From Pelomonas sp. V22 (GTDB taxonomy: Bacteria > Pseudomonadota > Gammaproteobacteria > Burkholderiales > Burkholderiaceae_C), in the NCBI RefSeq assembly GCF_030014915.1, contig NZ_JAGIXS010000005.1, positions 310,001-374,000 of the forward strand: DNA of 64,000 nt, written 5' to 3'. Below, in pieces: positions 30,287 to 39,645 of the stretch. A program made the translations under genes and the position numbers. The notes under the pieces were generated by a model, which made no database searches, was not told where the DNA came from, and saw nothing but the letters and a program-made list of their open reading frames with translations. How positions within the stretch are numbered: the stretch's first letter is position 1; every line of letters begins with the position of its first letter.

Positions 30287-31480
30287 TCAGCGCCGCCCAA
30301 ACATCATCTGTCTTGCCAAGGCCTTCTTCAGCGGCGGCAGCGACTGCAGTGCCGCCAGGCCGAGGGCTCGTGCGGCCGGCAGGCCCGGCCAGCGCCAGCT
30401 GAAGGTGCGGGCCAGGAAGTCGGTACTGACGATGGTGCTCCAGCGGTCGGGGGCGCGCTGCCATTCGACGCTTCTCAGCGCCGCGTCGATGTCGTTCGAG
30501 CGGCGCAGCGCATCGACCAGGCTCCAGGCATCGCGCAGGCCCAGGTTCAGCCCCTGGCCGGCGACCGGGTGCAGGGTCTGGGCTGCGTTGCCGATGCGGA
30601 TGCTGCGGCCTTCGACCAGGGTGCGCTCGGCATTGAGGCCAAGCGGGAAGCACTTGAGCGGGCTGATCGCCTGCAGCGGCCCGACCTCGTCGGCCAGCAG
30701 CTGGTTGATGACGGTGAGGCGCTGCGCGTCGCTCAGGCCGGCCACATCGTCCTCGTCCTGTGGCAGGCACCAGACCAGGGCCGCACGGCGCTGGCCGTCG
30801 CGCGGGCGCAGGGGCAGCAGGGCCAGCGGGCCGTTGCGCGTGAAGCGTTCGTAGGCCACGCCGACGGGGCTCTGGTCGCTCAAGGTGACCGTGCCGACCC
30901 AGGCGTTCTGCTGGTAGTCATGCGCGAAGGATTTGCGTGCCTGGTCAGCGAAGACGCCGCCCTCGGCCACCACGGCGAGGTCGTAGGACTCGGCGATGCC
31001 GGCATCGACTTCAACGCCGCCGTCTACCGCCTTGACCGCCGTCACCGGCGCGCCGAAGCGCGTGAGCAGTCGCTCGGGCTCGGCCGCCGCCGCTGCCATC
31101 CAGGCAGCCTGCAGTGGCGCCACCAACTGGCCGTAGTGCAGCACCGCGCCCAGCTGATCCACGCCCTGCTCGGCAGCCGTGATGCGCACGGCCGGCATGT
31201 CGCGCAGCGTGGGTGGCGCCTGGCTGACATGCACTTGCAGGATGGGTTGGGCCAGCTCGACCGGCCAGGCCTTGAGTCGTTGCAGGAGCTGCACGCTGCC
31301 CAGCGACAGCGCGATCGTGCGCGGATCGCCCGACACATCGCGGTCTGCCGGGCGGGCATCGAAGAGGCTGATCTGCGCCTGCGGCAGGCTGCGGGCCGCA
31401 TGCAGGGCCAGCGTCAGGCCGGCGGGGCCTGCGCCGATGACGGCCAATTTCAGCGAGGGCAGCGGCGGGGTATTGCTCAT
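30287..31480 (-). CDS. ubiH: FAD-dependent ubiquinone-pathway hydroxylase (UbiH/UbiF family)
   Basis: 397 residues. The dinucleotide-binding motif VIGAGPAGLTLAL is at about 13-25, followed by DPRTIALSLGSVQLL, the characteristic UbiH-family segment, and the second FAD motif IGNAAQTLHPVAGQGLNLGLRDA (about residues 293-315). These enzymes hydroxylate the quinone ring during ubiquinone synthesis at the inner membrane. Which carbon is hydroxylated cannot be settled by sequence reading, so the symbol is provisional. A TATAGT sequence (plus-strand 31488-31493) lies eight bases before the ATG, so the transcript may have almost no leader. It is divergent from the aldo/keto reductase gene. Confidence 0.88.
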   Translation of the reverse strand: MSNTPPLPSLKLAVIGAGPAGLTLALHAARSLPQAQISLFDARPADRDVSGDPRTIALSLGSVQLLQRLKAWPVELAQPILQVHVSQAPPTLRDMPAVRITAAEQGVDQLGAVLHYGQLVAPLQAAWMAAAAAEPERLLTRFGAPVTAVKAVDGGVEVDAGIAESYDLAVVAEGGVFADQARKSFAHDYQQNAWVGTVTLSDQSPVGVAYERFTRNGPLALLPLRPRDGQRRAALVWCLPQDEDDVAGLSDAQRLTVINQLLADEVGPLQAISPLKCFPLGLNAERTLVEGRSIRIGNAAQTLHPVAGQGLNLGLRDAWSLVDALRRSNDIDAALRSVEWQRAPDRWSTIVSTDFLARTFSWRWPGLPAARALGLAALQSLPPLKKALARQMMFGRR

Positions 31481-31548
31481 GCAAAAGACTATAGCGGCCG
31501 GTCTGCGCTACGCTTGCCCGCTTCTCCCGCAGTCAAAGAGCATCCACC

Positions 31549-32532
31549 ATGCAATACCGTCGTCTGGGCCGCAGCGGCCTGCAAGTCTCCGAGCTCTCGC
31601 TGGGCTCCTGGGTCACGTACCACAACCAGGTCGATACCAAGGCCGCCACCGAGATGCTGGCCGCGGCTTTTGATGCCGGCGTGAACTTCTTCGACAACGC
31701 CGAGGTCTACGCACAAGGCCAGAGCGAGGTCGTGATGGGCGAGGCCTTCAAGGCGCTCAAGTGGAACCGCCTGGACTATGTGGTCTCGACCAAGTTCTTC
31801 TGGGGCCTCAGCCGCGAGAGCAACACCACGACCAACCGCAAGGACACGCTGAACCGCAAATACCTGATGCAGGCCATCGATGGCTCGCTCAAGCGCATGC
31901 AGCTGGACTTCATCGACCTCGTCTACTGCCACCGCCCCGACCCGCACACGCCCATCGAGGAAACGGTGCGCGCGATGAGCGACATGATCACGCAGGGCAA
32001 GGCGCTGTACTGGGGCACCAGCGAATGGAGCGCTTCGGACATCCGTGCCGCCTGGGAAATCGCCGAGCGCCACCACCTGCACAAGCCGGTGATGGAACAG
32101 CCGCAGTACCACCTGTTCTGCCGCCGCAAGGTCGAGCAGGAATATGCCCGCCTCTACGAAGACCTGGGCCTCGGCCTCACCACCTGGAGCCCCTTGGCCT
32201 CGGGCCTCCTGACCGGCAAGTACAAGGACGGCATCCCGGCTGACAGCCGCGGCGCGATGGAGAACATGGCCTTCCTGCGCGAAGGCCTGACCGACCCGGC
32301 CAAGAACGCGGCCGTCGTCGAACTGGCCAAGATCGCCGATCAACTCGGTGGCAATGTGGCCCAGCTGGCCATTGCCTGGGCCAACAAGAACCCGCATGTC
32401 TCCACCGTCATCCTCGGAGCCAGCAAGCTCGCTCAGCTGCAGGACAACCTGGGCGCCCTGGCCCTGACCCCGCGCCTGACGCCGGAAGTGCTGGCCCGCA
32501 TCGATGCGCTGACCAAGCCGCTGGCCGCCTGA
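31549..32532 (+). CDS. Aldo/keto reductase of the potassium-channel beta-subunit-like group
   Basis: 327 residues with the (beta/alpha)8 aldo/keto reductase motifs. [21 protein letters not shown] begins the barrel, [12 protein letters not shown] holds the catalytic Asp and Tyr, STKFFWG holds the lysine, and [15 protein letters not shown] provides the histidine. [13 protein letters not shown] and [17 protein letters not shown] bind NADPH. The FFDNAEVY and FWG features are typical of Kv-beta-like bacterial AKRs. It reduces aldehydes or ketones with NADPH; the substrate is unknown. A 10-bp hairpin follows the stop codon. Confidence 0.92.
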   Translation: MQYRRLGRSGLQVSELSLGSWVTYHNQVDTKAATEMLAAAFDAGVNFFDNAEVYAQGQSEVVMGEAFKALKWNRLDYVVSTKFFWGLSRESNTTTNRKDTLNRKYLMQAIDGSLKRMQLDFIDLVYCHRPDPHTPIEETVRAMSDMITQGKALYWGTSEWSASDIRAAWEIAERHHLHKPVMEQPQYHLFCRRKVEQEYARLYEDLGLGLTTWSPLASGLLTGKYKDGIPADSRGAMENMAFLREGLTDPAKNAAVVELAKIADQLGGNVAQLAIAWANKNPHVSTVILGASKLAQLQDNLGALALTPRLTPEVLARIDALTKPLAA

Positions 32533-32549
32533 GCGTCAAGAAGCGCACA

Positions 32550-32574
32550 GCACCGGGCGTTGCTCGCCCGGTGC
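32550..32574 (+). terminator. Perfect 10-bp hairpin after the aldo/keto reductase gene
   Basis: GCACCGGGCG, loop TTGCT and CGCCCGGTGC form a perfect stem 18 bases after the stop codon. No run of T follows, so termination efficiency is uncertain. It separates the reductase from the propeller cyclase genes. Confidence 0.55.
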
Positions 32575-32620
32575 CGCATCGGCCAGCGCTTAGCATGGCG
32601 GCCGGTCCTGTCTTGCCTCT

Positions 32621-35600
32621 ATGCGTTTGCCTTCCGCCCTTGCCCCTTTCCTGCTCCTGCTGCTGGCCGCCGGGGCCACCCCGGCCCGAGGCGCCGCCAC
32701 TCCCAATTCGCTGAACGAGCCCCGCTTCGAAAGCATCGGCGATGCCGGCAGCATCACCGACGGCATCGTCAATTCACTGGCCCAGGATGGGCGCGGCTTC
32801 GTCTGGGTCGGCGGCAGCGCCGGCCTGCTGCGCTTTGACGGCTATCAATTGCGCCCGTTCCCGCTGGCGGCCGGCCAGGCCAAGAGCGGGGCCCTGGTGC
32901 GCGCCATCCTGGCCGCCCGCGATGGCAGCCTGTGGGTGGGGCGCGACGGCATGGGCCTCGGCCGGCTCGATCCCGCCACCGGCCGCTGGACCTTGTTCAG
33001 CCACGACCCCGCCAACCCTGAGGGCCCGAGCGCCGGCTCGGTGCGCGCCCTGATCGAGGACCGCCGCGGCCAGATCTGGATCGCCACGCAGGGCGGTGGC
33101 CTGGACCGCTACGACCCGGCGAGCCGGCGCTTCCACCATTACCGGCGTGCCGATGGCAGCCTGCCCGACGACCGCGTGCAATCGCTGCGCCTGGACGGCC
33201 GGGGCGAGCTCTGGGTCGGCACTTGGAACGGACTGGCCCATTGCCGCGAAGACCGCTGTGAGCCGCGCTTCGGCGAAGCCGGCAGCGGCCTGGCGGGCCA
33301 GCTGGTGTCCATGCTGGGCCATGCCGGCGACGGCCGGCTCTGGGCCGGCACGGTCGATGGGGGCCTGTTCGCCATCGCCGCCGATGGCCAGAGCGGCCGC
33401 TGGCTGGAGCGCCATGGCCAGGGCTCGGTCTATGCGATGGAGCCGCGCGATGAGCACACGGCCTGGCTCGCCCGCTCCGGCGGCCTCGAGTTGCGCAGCC
33501 TGGCTGACGGCCGCTTGCTGCAGCGCCTGCAGCGCGATGTGCGCAAGCCCTGGGGCCTGCAGAACAACGAGGTCGTGACCCTCTTGCGCGACCGCGCCGA
33601 CGGCCTGTGGGTGGGCAGCATTGGCGGTGGCCTGCAACGCTACAGCGCCGTCGATGCCGGCCTGTGGGTGCGACGAGCCGAGCCCGATGCGAGCAGCGTG
33701 CTGGCCGAGGCCGACGTGCGCAGCATCCTGGTGCTGCAGAACGGGCAAGTCTGGCTCGGCACCACCAAGGCCGGCGTGGCCGTGCTGGATGAACACCTGC
33801 AGCTGCGCGGCGCGATCCGGCCCGTCGCTGACGGGCAGCCGGGCCTCACGCATGGCATGGTCGGCGCGATGGCCGAGGATGCGGCCGGCCGCATCTGGGT
33901 GGCCTCCGACGGTCAGCTGAACCTGTTCGACGCCCGCCAGCGCCTGCTGCGCCAATGGCAGGTCAGCCCCAGTCGCATCCGCCGCCTGCTGGCCGGCCGC
34001 GATGGCCTGCTGTGGATCGCCACGCAGGACGGCCTCTACCGCCTGGCAGGCCCGCAAGCAACGCCGCAGCGCGTGCTGTTGCAGGGGGGCAAACCGCTGT
34101 TCGGCAACGTCAATGCGCTGGCCGAGACGCCCGAGGGCCGGCTCTGGGTTGGCAGCGATGCCGGCCTGTTCAGCCTGGCACGCGGCGCGGCGGCGCTGAG
34201 CCCGCTTGGCGCGGGAGCCGAGCAGGCGCCGCCCGCGCCGGTGCTGGGCCTGCTGCTGGATGGTCAGCAGCGGCTCTGGGTCGATACCAATGGCGGCCTC
34301 TTCCAGACCGCCGGGGCCGACGCCGACGCGCCGCGCTTCGAGGCCATAGGCCGGCGCCTCGGGCTGGAGGCCAAGGAGTTCGGCGCCAATCTGCAAATCG
34401 ACGCACAAGGCCGCCTCTGGACCCACCGCGGCTACGTCGATCCGCAGAACGGCACGCACTACCTGTTCACGGCGGCCGATGGTGTGGACATAGGCACCGG
34501 CTGGTTCCGCAGCCATGCCCGGTTGCCGGACGGCCAACTGCTGTTCGGCGGCAGCCATGGCGTGCTGGTCGTCGATCCGGTGCGCTTCAAGCCCTGGCGC
34601 TACGAGCCGCCCGTGGTGCCGACCGAACTGCGCATCGACGGCCGCCCGGCGCCCTTGCCGCAGGATGAATTGCGCCTGCTGCCGGGTCAGCGCGGCTTCA
34701 CGCTGGAGTTCGCGGCGCTGGACTTCAGCAGCCCCACGCGCAACCGCTACCGCTTCCGCCTGGACGGCGAAGACAGCGACTGGACCGAGGCCGGCGCCAG
34801 TGCGCGCGTGCTCAGCTACGGCAACCTCTCGCCCGGCAACTACCGGCTGCATGTGCAGGGCAGCAACCGCAACGGCGTCTGGAGCTCGCAGGAGCTGTCG
34901 CTGCCGGTGCGCGTGCTGCCGACCTGGTGGCAGACCTGGTGGGCGCGCCTGCTCTTTGGCATCGGCGGTCTGGCCCTGGTGCTGAGCGTCATCCATGCGC
35001 GCACGCGCCAGCTGGTGCGGCGCCAGGCCGAGCTGGAGGCCAAGGTGCGCGAGCGCACGCAGGAGCTGGAGGAATCCAGCCTGACCGATCCGCTGACCGG
35101 CCTGCGCAACCGCCGCTTCCTGACCCAGCACATCGCCGCCGACGTGAGCCTCGCCCAGCGCCGCTTCGAGGAGCAGGCGCGCCAGGGCGGGCCGGCGCCG
35201 ACCGATGCTGACCTGATCTTCTTCCTCGTCGACATCGACCACTTCAAGCAGGTCAACGACCGCCAGGGCCATGCGGCCGGCGACGCGGTGATCCAGCAGA
35301 TGCGCGAGCGGCTGCAGCCGGTGTTCCGCGATGTGGACTTTCTGGTGCGCTGGGGCGGCGAGGAGTTCCTGATCGTGGCCCGTGGCACGGACCGGGCCCA
35401 TGCGGCCGAGCTGGCCGAACGGGCCCGTGCCGCCGTGGCCGGCAAGCCCTTCCAGATCGGCGAGGGGCGTGAGCTGGCGTGCACCTGCTCCCTCGGGTTC
35501 GCGGCCTTCCCGCCGGACCCGCGGCAGCCGCGCGCGGTCGATTGGGACGAGGCCGTCAAGCTGGCCGACGCGGGCCTCTACGACGCCAAGTCGCGCGGCC

Positions 35601-35698
35601 GCAATGCCTGGACCGGCGTGCTGAGCATGGACCTGCCCCAAGAGCGGCCAGCCCAGGCGCTGCTGGACGCGGCAGGCACGCACACGCTGCGATCCTGA
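32621..35698 (+). CDS. Periplasmic beta-propeller sensor diguanylate cyclase, copy 1
   Basis: 1025 residues. A signal peptide (about 1-26) is followed by two-component-regulator-type propeller repeats (about 40-660) with recurring DGRGFVWVGGSAGLLRFDGY and GRLWVGSDAGLF-like blades. A Y_Y_Y domain (about 685-765) follows with FRLDGEDSDW, then one TM (about 772-792), a coiled coil, and GGDEF (about 825-1005) with SSLTDPLTGLRNRRF and GGEEF at 912-916. RDVD five residues before is a complete I-site, so the enzyme should be product-inhibited. The periplasmic propeller is expected to bind a ligand and control cytoplasmic c-di-GMP synthesis. The next gene is a paralogue in the same orientation. Confidence 0.94.
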   Translation: MRLPSALAPFLLLLLAAGATPARGAATPNSLNEPRFESIGDAGSITDGIVNSLAQDGRGFVWVGGSAGLLRFDGYQLRPFPLAAGQAKSGALVRAILAARDGSLWVGRDGMGLGRLDPATGRWTLFSHDPANPEGPSAGSVRALIEDRRGQIWIATQGGGLDRYDPASRRFHHYRRADGSLPDDRVQSLRLDGRGELWVGTWNGLAHCREDRCEPRFGEAGSGLAGQLVSMLGHAGDGRLWAGTVDGGLFAIAADGQSGRWLERHGQGSVYAMEPRDEHTAWLARSGGLELRSLADGRLLQRLQRDVRKPWGLQNNEVVTLLRDRADGLWVGSIGGGLQRYSAVDAGLWVRRAEPDASSVLAEADVRSILVLQNGQVWLGTTKAGVAVLDEHLQLRGAIRPVADGQPGLTHGMVGAMAEDAAGRIWVASDGQLNLFDARQRLLRQWQVSPSRIRRLLAGRDGLLWIATQDGLYRLAGPQATPQRVLLQGGKPLFGNVNALAETPEGRLWVGSDAGLFSLARGAAALSPLGAGAEQAPPAPVLGLLLDGQQRLWVDTNGGLFQTAGADADAPRFEAIGRRLGLEAKEFGANLQIDAQGRLWTHRGYVDPQNGTHYLFTAADGVDIGTGWFRSHARLPDGQLLFGGSHGVLVVDPVRFKPWRYEPPVVPTELRIDGRPAPLPQDELRLLPGQRGFTLEFAALDFSSPTRNRYRFRLDGEDSDWTEAGASARVLSYGNLSPGNYRLHVQGSNRNGVWSSQELSLPVRVLPTWWQTWWARLLFGIGGLALVLSVIHARTRQLVRRQAELEAKVRERTQELEESSLTDPLTGLRNRRFLTQHIAADVSLAQRRFEEQARQGGPAPTDADLIFFLVDIDHFKQVNDRQGHAAGDAVIQQMRERLQPVFRDVDFLVRWGGEEFLIVARGTDRAHAAELAERARAAVAGKPFQIGEGRELACTCSLGFAAFPPDPRQPRAVDWDEAVKLADAGLYDAKSRGRNAWTGVLSMDLPQERPAQALLDAAGTHTLRS

Positions 35699-35754
35699 TT
35701 GCCGAGGCACGATGCCCACTGGCCGGCTTGGGCAGGTCATGGCGCTCGGCTACC

Positions 35755-38700
35755 ATGGTCGCGATGCTTCGATTCCTTGCTGCTGTCCTGATCTTGCTGC
35801 TGCTGGCGGCTGCTCGCCCGGCTTCGGCAGCCCCGGCGGGGCTGCTCGGCGAACCGCGCTTCGAGTCGATAGGCCAGGGCAGTGCCATCCCGTCCGGCGT
35901 GGTGGCCGCGCTGGCGCAAGACAAATACGGCTTCTTCTGGATAGGTACGGGCGCCGGCCTGGTGCGCTATGACGGCTACAGCTTCCGCGTGCAGCTGCGC
36001 AGCGATGGCGACAAGGCCGGCAAGGGCCTCGGTTTTGTGCGCGCTCTGCTGGCGGCGCGGGACGGCCGGCTCTGGATTGGCACGGAGTCCGAAGGCCTCG
36101 GCGTCTACGACCCGGCCAGCGAGCAGGTGCAGGTCTTCCGCAACGACGGCGACAAGGCGGACAGCCTGGCGCCCGGCACCATCCGTGCCCTGGCTGAAGG
36201 CGCCGACGGCGGCATCTGGATCGGCACCATAGGCGGTGGCCTGGACCGCTTCGACCCCGCCAGTGGCCGCTTCAGTCACCACCGCCACGGCAGCCAGCCG
36301 GGCCGCCTGCCCGACGACCGCGTGCAGACCCTGCTGGTCGACAAGGCCGGCACGCTGTGGGTCGGCAGCTGGGGTGGGCTGGCCCGGCGCAAGGCCGGCA
36401 GCGAGCAGTTCGAGCCGGTGCTGTCGGGCCCCGGCGAGCCGCTGGCCGAGCGCATCGTCTACGCACTGCATGAAGCCGAGGACGGCAAGCTCTGGATAGG
36501 CACGCAGCAGGGCGATCTGCTGCTGCTGGACCCCGCGACGGGCCAGCACCAGCTGCTGGATCGCGGGGGCGAACGCGGCTCGGTGGCCAGCTTCGTCGCT
36601 GCGCACGAGCAGGAGCTGTGGGTGGGTCGCACCGGCGGCATCGAGGTGCGCACGGGCAACGGCCAGCTGCTGCGCGTGCTGCGCCACAACCCGCGCAACC
36701 CGGCCAGCCTGGCCGGCAACGAGGTGCGCTCGCTGCTGCGCGACCGCTCCGGCTGGCTGTGGGTCGGCGGCTATGGCGGCGGCCTGCAACGCCATGATCC
36801 GGTCAACCGCAGCATCTGGGTGCGGCGCGAGGCCGAGGGCTTTGGCGGCGTGTTCGACGATCCCAATGTGCGCAGCGTCAAGCAGCTGGCCGATGGCGAG
36901 ACCTGGGTCGGCACGACCGAGCGAGGCGTGGCCGTCTTCGACCGCGAGATGCGGCTGACTGGCTCGCTGGTGCCGGCGCCCGGGCGCCCCGGGGGGCTGC
37001 CCAATGGCCGCATAGGCGCCATCGCGCAGACGCCGGACGGCACCGTGTGGCTGGGCAGCGATGCCGGCGTGCACCAGCTCGACGCCAGCCGCCGCCAGGT
37101 GCTGCACACCTACAAGCCGGGCCAGGGCCGGGTGCGGCGCATGCTGGCGAGCAGCGATGGCCGCCTGTGGATCGCCACGCAGGACGGGCTCTACCTGCTC
37201 GAGCGAGGCAAGGGCTCGCTGGAGCGCCTGCACATCGCCGGCGGCCGCGCGCTGAGCGGCGACGTGAATGCGCTGGCCGAAGCCGCCGACGGCGGCCAGT
37301 GGGTGGGCACCGAGAACGGCCTGTTCCGCATCGCGCCCGGCGGACGTGAGCTGCTGGCCATCCAGGCGCGCAACGGTCAGGGCCTGGCCCACAGCTCGGT
37401 GGTCGGCGTGTTGGTGGATCGCGAGCAGCGGCTCTGGGTGGACACGGCCATCGGCCTGCACCGCATGCTGGAGTGGGATGGCAAGACCGCCGCCTTCGAG
37501 CGCATCAGCGAGCGCCATGGCATAGGCGGCCGCGCCTTCGGTGCCAACCTGATGCAGGACGGCCGCGGTCGCCTCTGGACCCAGCACCATGTCTACGACC
37601 CGCAGAAGGACCATGTCTACGAGCTGACCGCTGCCGATGGCGTGGACTTCGGCACCGGCTGGTTCCGCGCCTACAGCGCCACCAGCGACGGCCGCATGCT
37701 GTTCGGCGGCAGCCGCGGCCTCCTGGTGGTGGACCCGGACCGTTTCGATGGCTGGAGCTTCCAGCCGCCGGTGGTGCTGACGGAGCTGCGTGTCGACGGC
37801 CGCCGTCAGGGCCTGGGCCAGGCGGCCGAGGGTCTGGCGCTCAAACCCGGCCAGCGCAGTTTCAGCGTCGAGTTCGCAGCCCTCGATTACAGCGACCCGG
37901 CACGCGTGCGCTACCGCTACAGGCTGGACGGCTACGACCCCGACTGGATCAGCACCGGCGCCAATTTCCGCGTTGCCAGCTACAGCAACCTGAACCCCGG
38001 CCGCTACACGCTGAAGGTGCGCGCCACCAACCGCAGCGGCACCTGGAGCCCCCACGAGCTGAGCCTGCCGCTCGAGGTGCTGCCGATGTGGTGGCAGACC
38101 TGGTGGGCACGCGCGCTGTTCATCCTGCTGGCCCTGCTGGGCCTGTGGGCCGTGGTGCAGCTGCGCACCGGCTACCTGCGCCGCCGTCAGCAGGTGCTGG
38201 AGGGCATGGTGCGCAGCCGCACGGCCGAGCTGGAAAGCCTCTCGGCCACGCTGCAGCAGAAGAGCGCCGCGCTGGAGGAGTCCAGCCTGACCGACCCGCT
38301 GACCGGCCTGCGCAACCGCCGCTTCCTGACCCAGCACATCGAATCCGACGTGGCCTGGACGCTGCGCCGTTTCGAGGACATGGCCCACGGCCATGCCGAG
38401 CCGCAGGACGCCGACCTGGTGTTCTTCCTGGTCGACATCGACCACTTCAAGTGGGTCAACGACGAGCACGGCCATGCCGGCGGCGATGCCGTGCTGGTGC
38501 AGATGCGCGAGCGCCTGCAGCCGGTGTTCCGCGAGGCCGACTACCTGGTGCGCTGGGGCGGCGAGGAGTTCCTGATCGTGGCCCGCGCTGCCTCGCGCGA
38601 GCATGCACTGGAGCTGGCCGAGCGGGCCCGCGCCATGGTGGCCGACCGCCCGTTCCGGCTGCCCGATGGCAAGCAGGTCTCGCGCAGCTGCTCGGTCGGC

Positions 38701-38931
38701 TTCGCGGTCTTCCCGCTGTCGCGCAAACAGCCGCGCGCGCTGGACTGGGCCGGCGTGGTGGCGCTGGCCGATGGCGCGCTCTATGCCGCCAAGCGCGCTG
38801 GCCGCAACCGCTGGGTGGGCGTGCTGGGTGTGGATGAAGAGCTCAGCGCGGCGGAGCTGCAACGCCATGTGCGCGCGCCGGCGGGTGACTGGCTGGAAGA
38901 CCCGCAGCTGCGCGTCGTGCGCAGCGCCTGA
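35755..38931 (+). CDS. Periplasmic beta-propeller sensor diguanylate cyclase, copy 2
   Basis: 1058 residues from the ATG at 35755; an ATG at 35764 (MLRFLAAVLILLLL) is equally plausible. The open frame extends upstream into the previous gene, but the signal peptide fixes the start region. Architecture repeats copy 1: signal peptide, Reg_prop propeller (FWIGTGAGLVRYDGY, IWIGTIGGGLDRFDP), Y_Y_Y (YRLDGYDPDW), TM and GGDEF with SSLTDPLTGLRNRRF. GGEEF is at 935-939 and READ forms an intact I-site. The two genes are clearly related over their full length, with cyclase domains much more alike than blades, so the copies probably differ in the ligand sensed. It converges with murU. Confidence 0.94.
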   Translation: MVAMLRFLAAVLILLLLAAARPASAAPAGLLGEPRFESIGQGSAIPSGVVAALAQDKYGFFWIGTGAGLVRYDGYSFRVQLRSDGDKAGKGLGFVRALLAARDGRLWIGTESEGLGVYDPASEQVQVFRNDGDKADSLAPGTIRALAEGADGGIWIGTIGGGLDRFDPASGRFSHHRHGSQPGRLPDDRVQTLLVDKAGTLWVGSWGGLARRKAGSEQFEPVLSGPGEPLAERIVYALHEAEDGKLWIGTQQGDLLLLDPATGQHQLLDRGGERGSVASFVAAHEQELWVGRTGGIEVRTGNGQLLRVLRHNPRNPASLAGNEVRSLLRDRSGWLWVGGYGGGLQRHDPVNRSIWVRREAEGFGGVFDDPNVRSVKQLADGETWVGTTERGVAVFDREMRLTGSLVPAPGRPGGLPNGRIGAIAQTPDGTVWLGSDAGVHQLDASRRQVLHTYKPGQGRVRRMLASSDGRLWIATQDGLYLLERGKGSLERLHIAGGRALSGDVNALAEAADGGQWVGTENGLFRIAPGGRELLAIQARNGQGLAHSSVVGVLVDREQRLWVDTAIGLHRMLEWDGKTAAFERISERHGIGGRAFGANLMQDGRGRLWTQHHVYDPQKDHVYELTAADGVDFGTGWFRAYSATSDGRMLFGGSRGLLVVDPDRFDGWSFQPPVVLTELRVDGRRQGLGQAAEGLALKPGQRSFSVEFAALDYSDPARVRYRYRLDGYDPDWISTGANFRVASYSNLNPGRYTLKVRATNRSGTWSPHELSLPLEVLPMWWQTWWARALFILLALLGLWAVVQLRTGYLRRRQQVLEGMVRSRTAELESLSATLQQKSAALEESSLTDPLTGLRNRRFLTQHIESDVAWTLRRFEDMAHGHAEPQDADLVFFLVDIDHFKWVNDEHGHAGGDAVLVQMRERLQPVFREADYLVRWGGEEFLIVARAASREHALELAERARAMVADRPFRLPDGKQVSRSCSVGFAVFPLSRKQPRALDWAGVVALADGALYAAKRAGRNRWVGVLGVDEELSAAELQRHVRAPAGDWLEDPQLRVVRSA

Positions 38932-38944
38932 GTGGATCTGCCGC

Positions 38945-39634
38945 TCAGGCGTTCAGCGCAGCCAGCTGCTCCGGTGTTCCCACGTTGACCCAGGGGCCGG
39001 TGTACATCTCGGCCGTGATGCGGCCTAGCGCGATGCCATGGTCCAGCGCCTTGCGCATGCGCTGGCGTTCGCCGCTCTGGATCACGTCGAACAGCGCCGG
39101 CTTGTAGAGGCCGATGTTGGCGAACACCTGCAAGGGCTCGCCGTCGGCGCGCAGATGGCCGTCGGCATCAATGGCGAAATCGCCCTGCGGATGCTGAGCC
39201 TGCGTCGTCACCATCCACAGGTGGGCCAGTTGCGGCGAGGCGGCAAAGCGGGCGGCCTTTGCGGCATCGAACTCGAAGCCTGGCATGTGGATGTCACCCG
39301 ACACGGCCCAGAAGGCCGCATCGCCGTCGGCGCACAGCAGCGGCAGGGCGGTCGCGATGCCGCCGCCCGTCTCGAGGGCGCCGCCGAAGCGCTGCTGCTC
39401 GAAGATGTAGTGCAGGCGCAGGCCCCAGCGGCTGCCGTCGCCCAGGACCAGCGGGAACTGTTCTTCCAGCCAGGCGCAGTTGATGACGATGTCGCGCACG
39501 CCGCCCCGCGCCAGCGCTTCGATGTGCCACTCGATCAGCGGCTTGCCGCGCACGGGGAGCAGCGGTTTGGGGGTGGTGTCGGTCAGCGGCCGCAGGCGTT
39601 CACCTCGCCCGGCCGCGAGGATGATGGCTCGCAT
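38945..39634 (-). CDS. murU: MurU-type nucleotidyltransferase (N-acetylmuramate-1-phosphate uridylyltransferase)
   Basis: 229 residues, the MurU length. The nucleotide-binding signature ILAAGRGERLRPLTDTTPKP opens the protein, with KPLLPVRGKPLIEWHIEAL following. ALETGGGI and VSGDIH hold the sugar- and metal-binding residues. MurU makes UDP-MurNAc from MurNAc-1-phosphate in peptidoglycan recycling. The kinase AmgK that normally precedes it is not in this window; instead, murU follows a PAS histidine kinase by 11 bases on the same strand. A related sugar-1-phosphate nucleotidyltransferase activity is possible. Confidence 0.85.
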   Translation of the reverse strand: MRAIILAAGRGERLRPLTDTTPKPLLPVRGKPLIEWHIEALARGGVRDIVINCAWLEEQFPLVLGDGSRWGLRLHYIFEQQRFGGALETGGGIATALPLLCADGDAAFWAVSGDIHMPGFEFDAAKAARFAASPQLAHLWMVTTQAQHPQGDFAIDADGHLRADGEPLQVFANIGLYKPALFDVIQSGERQRMRKALDHGIALGRITAEMYTGPWVNVGTPEQLAALNA

Positions 39635-39645
39635 GGCGCCGCAGT

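Noticed and set aside
28634-31684. A 1016-codon open frame antisense to the M14 peptidase and UbiH genes
   Set aside because: It is low-complexity, His/Gln/Gly/Ala/Val-rich and mirrors conserved genes on the other strand; high-GC DNA keeps such frames open by chance.
32774-38868. Two roughly 1000-codon open frames antisense to the propeller cyclases
   Set aside because: Same artefact: no domains, biased composition, and the opposite strand has clear signal peptides and GGDEF motifs.
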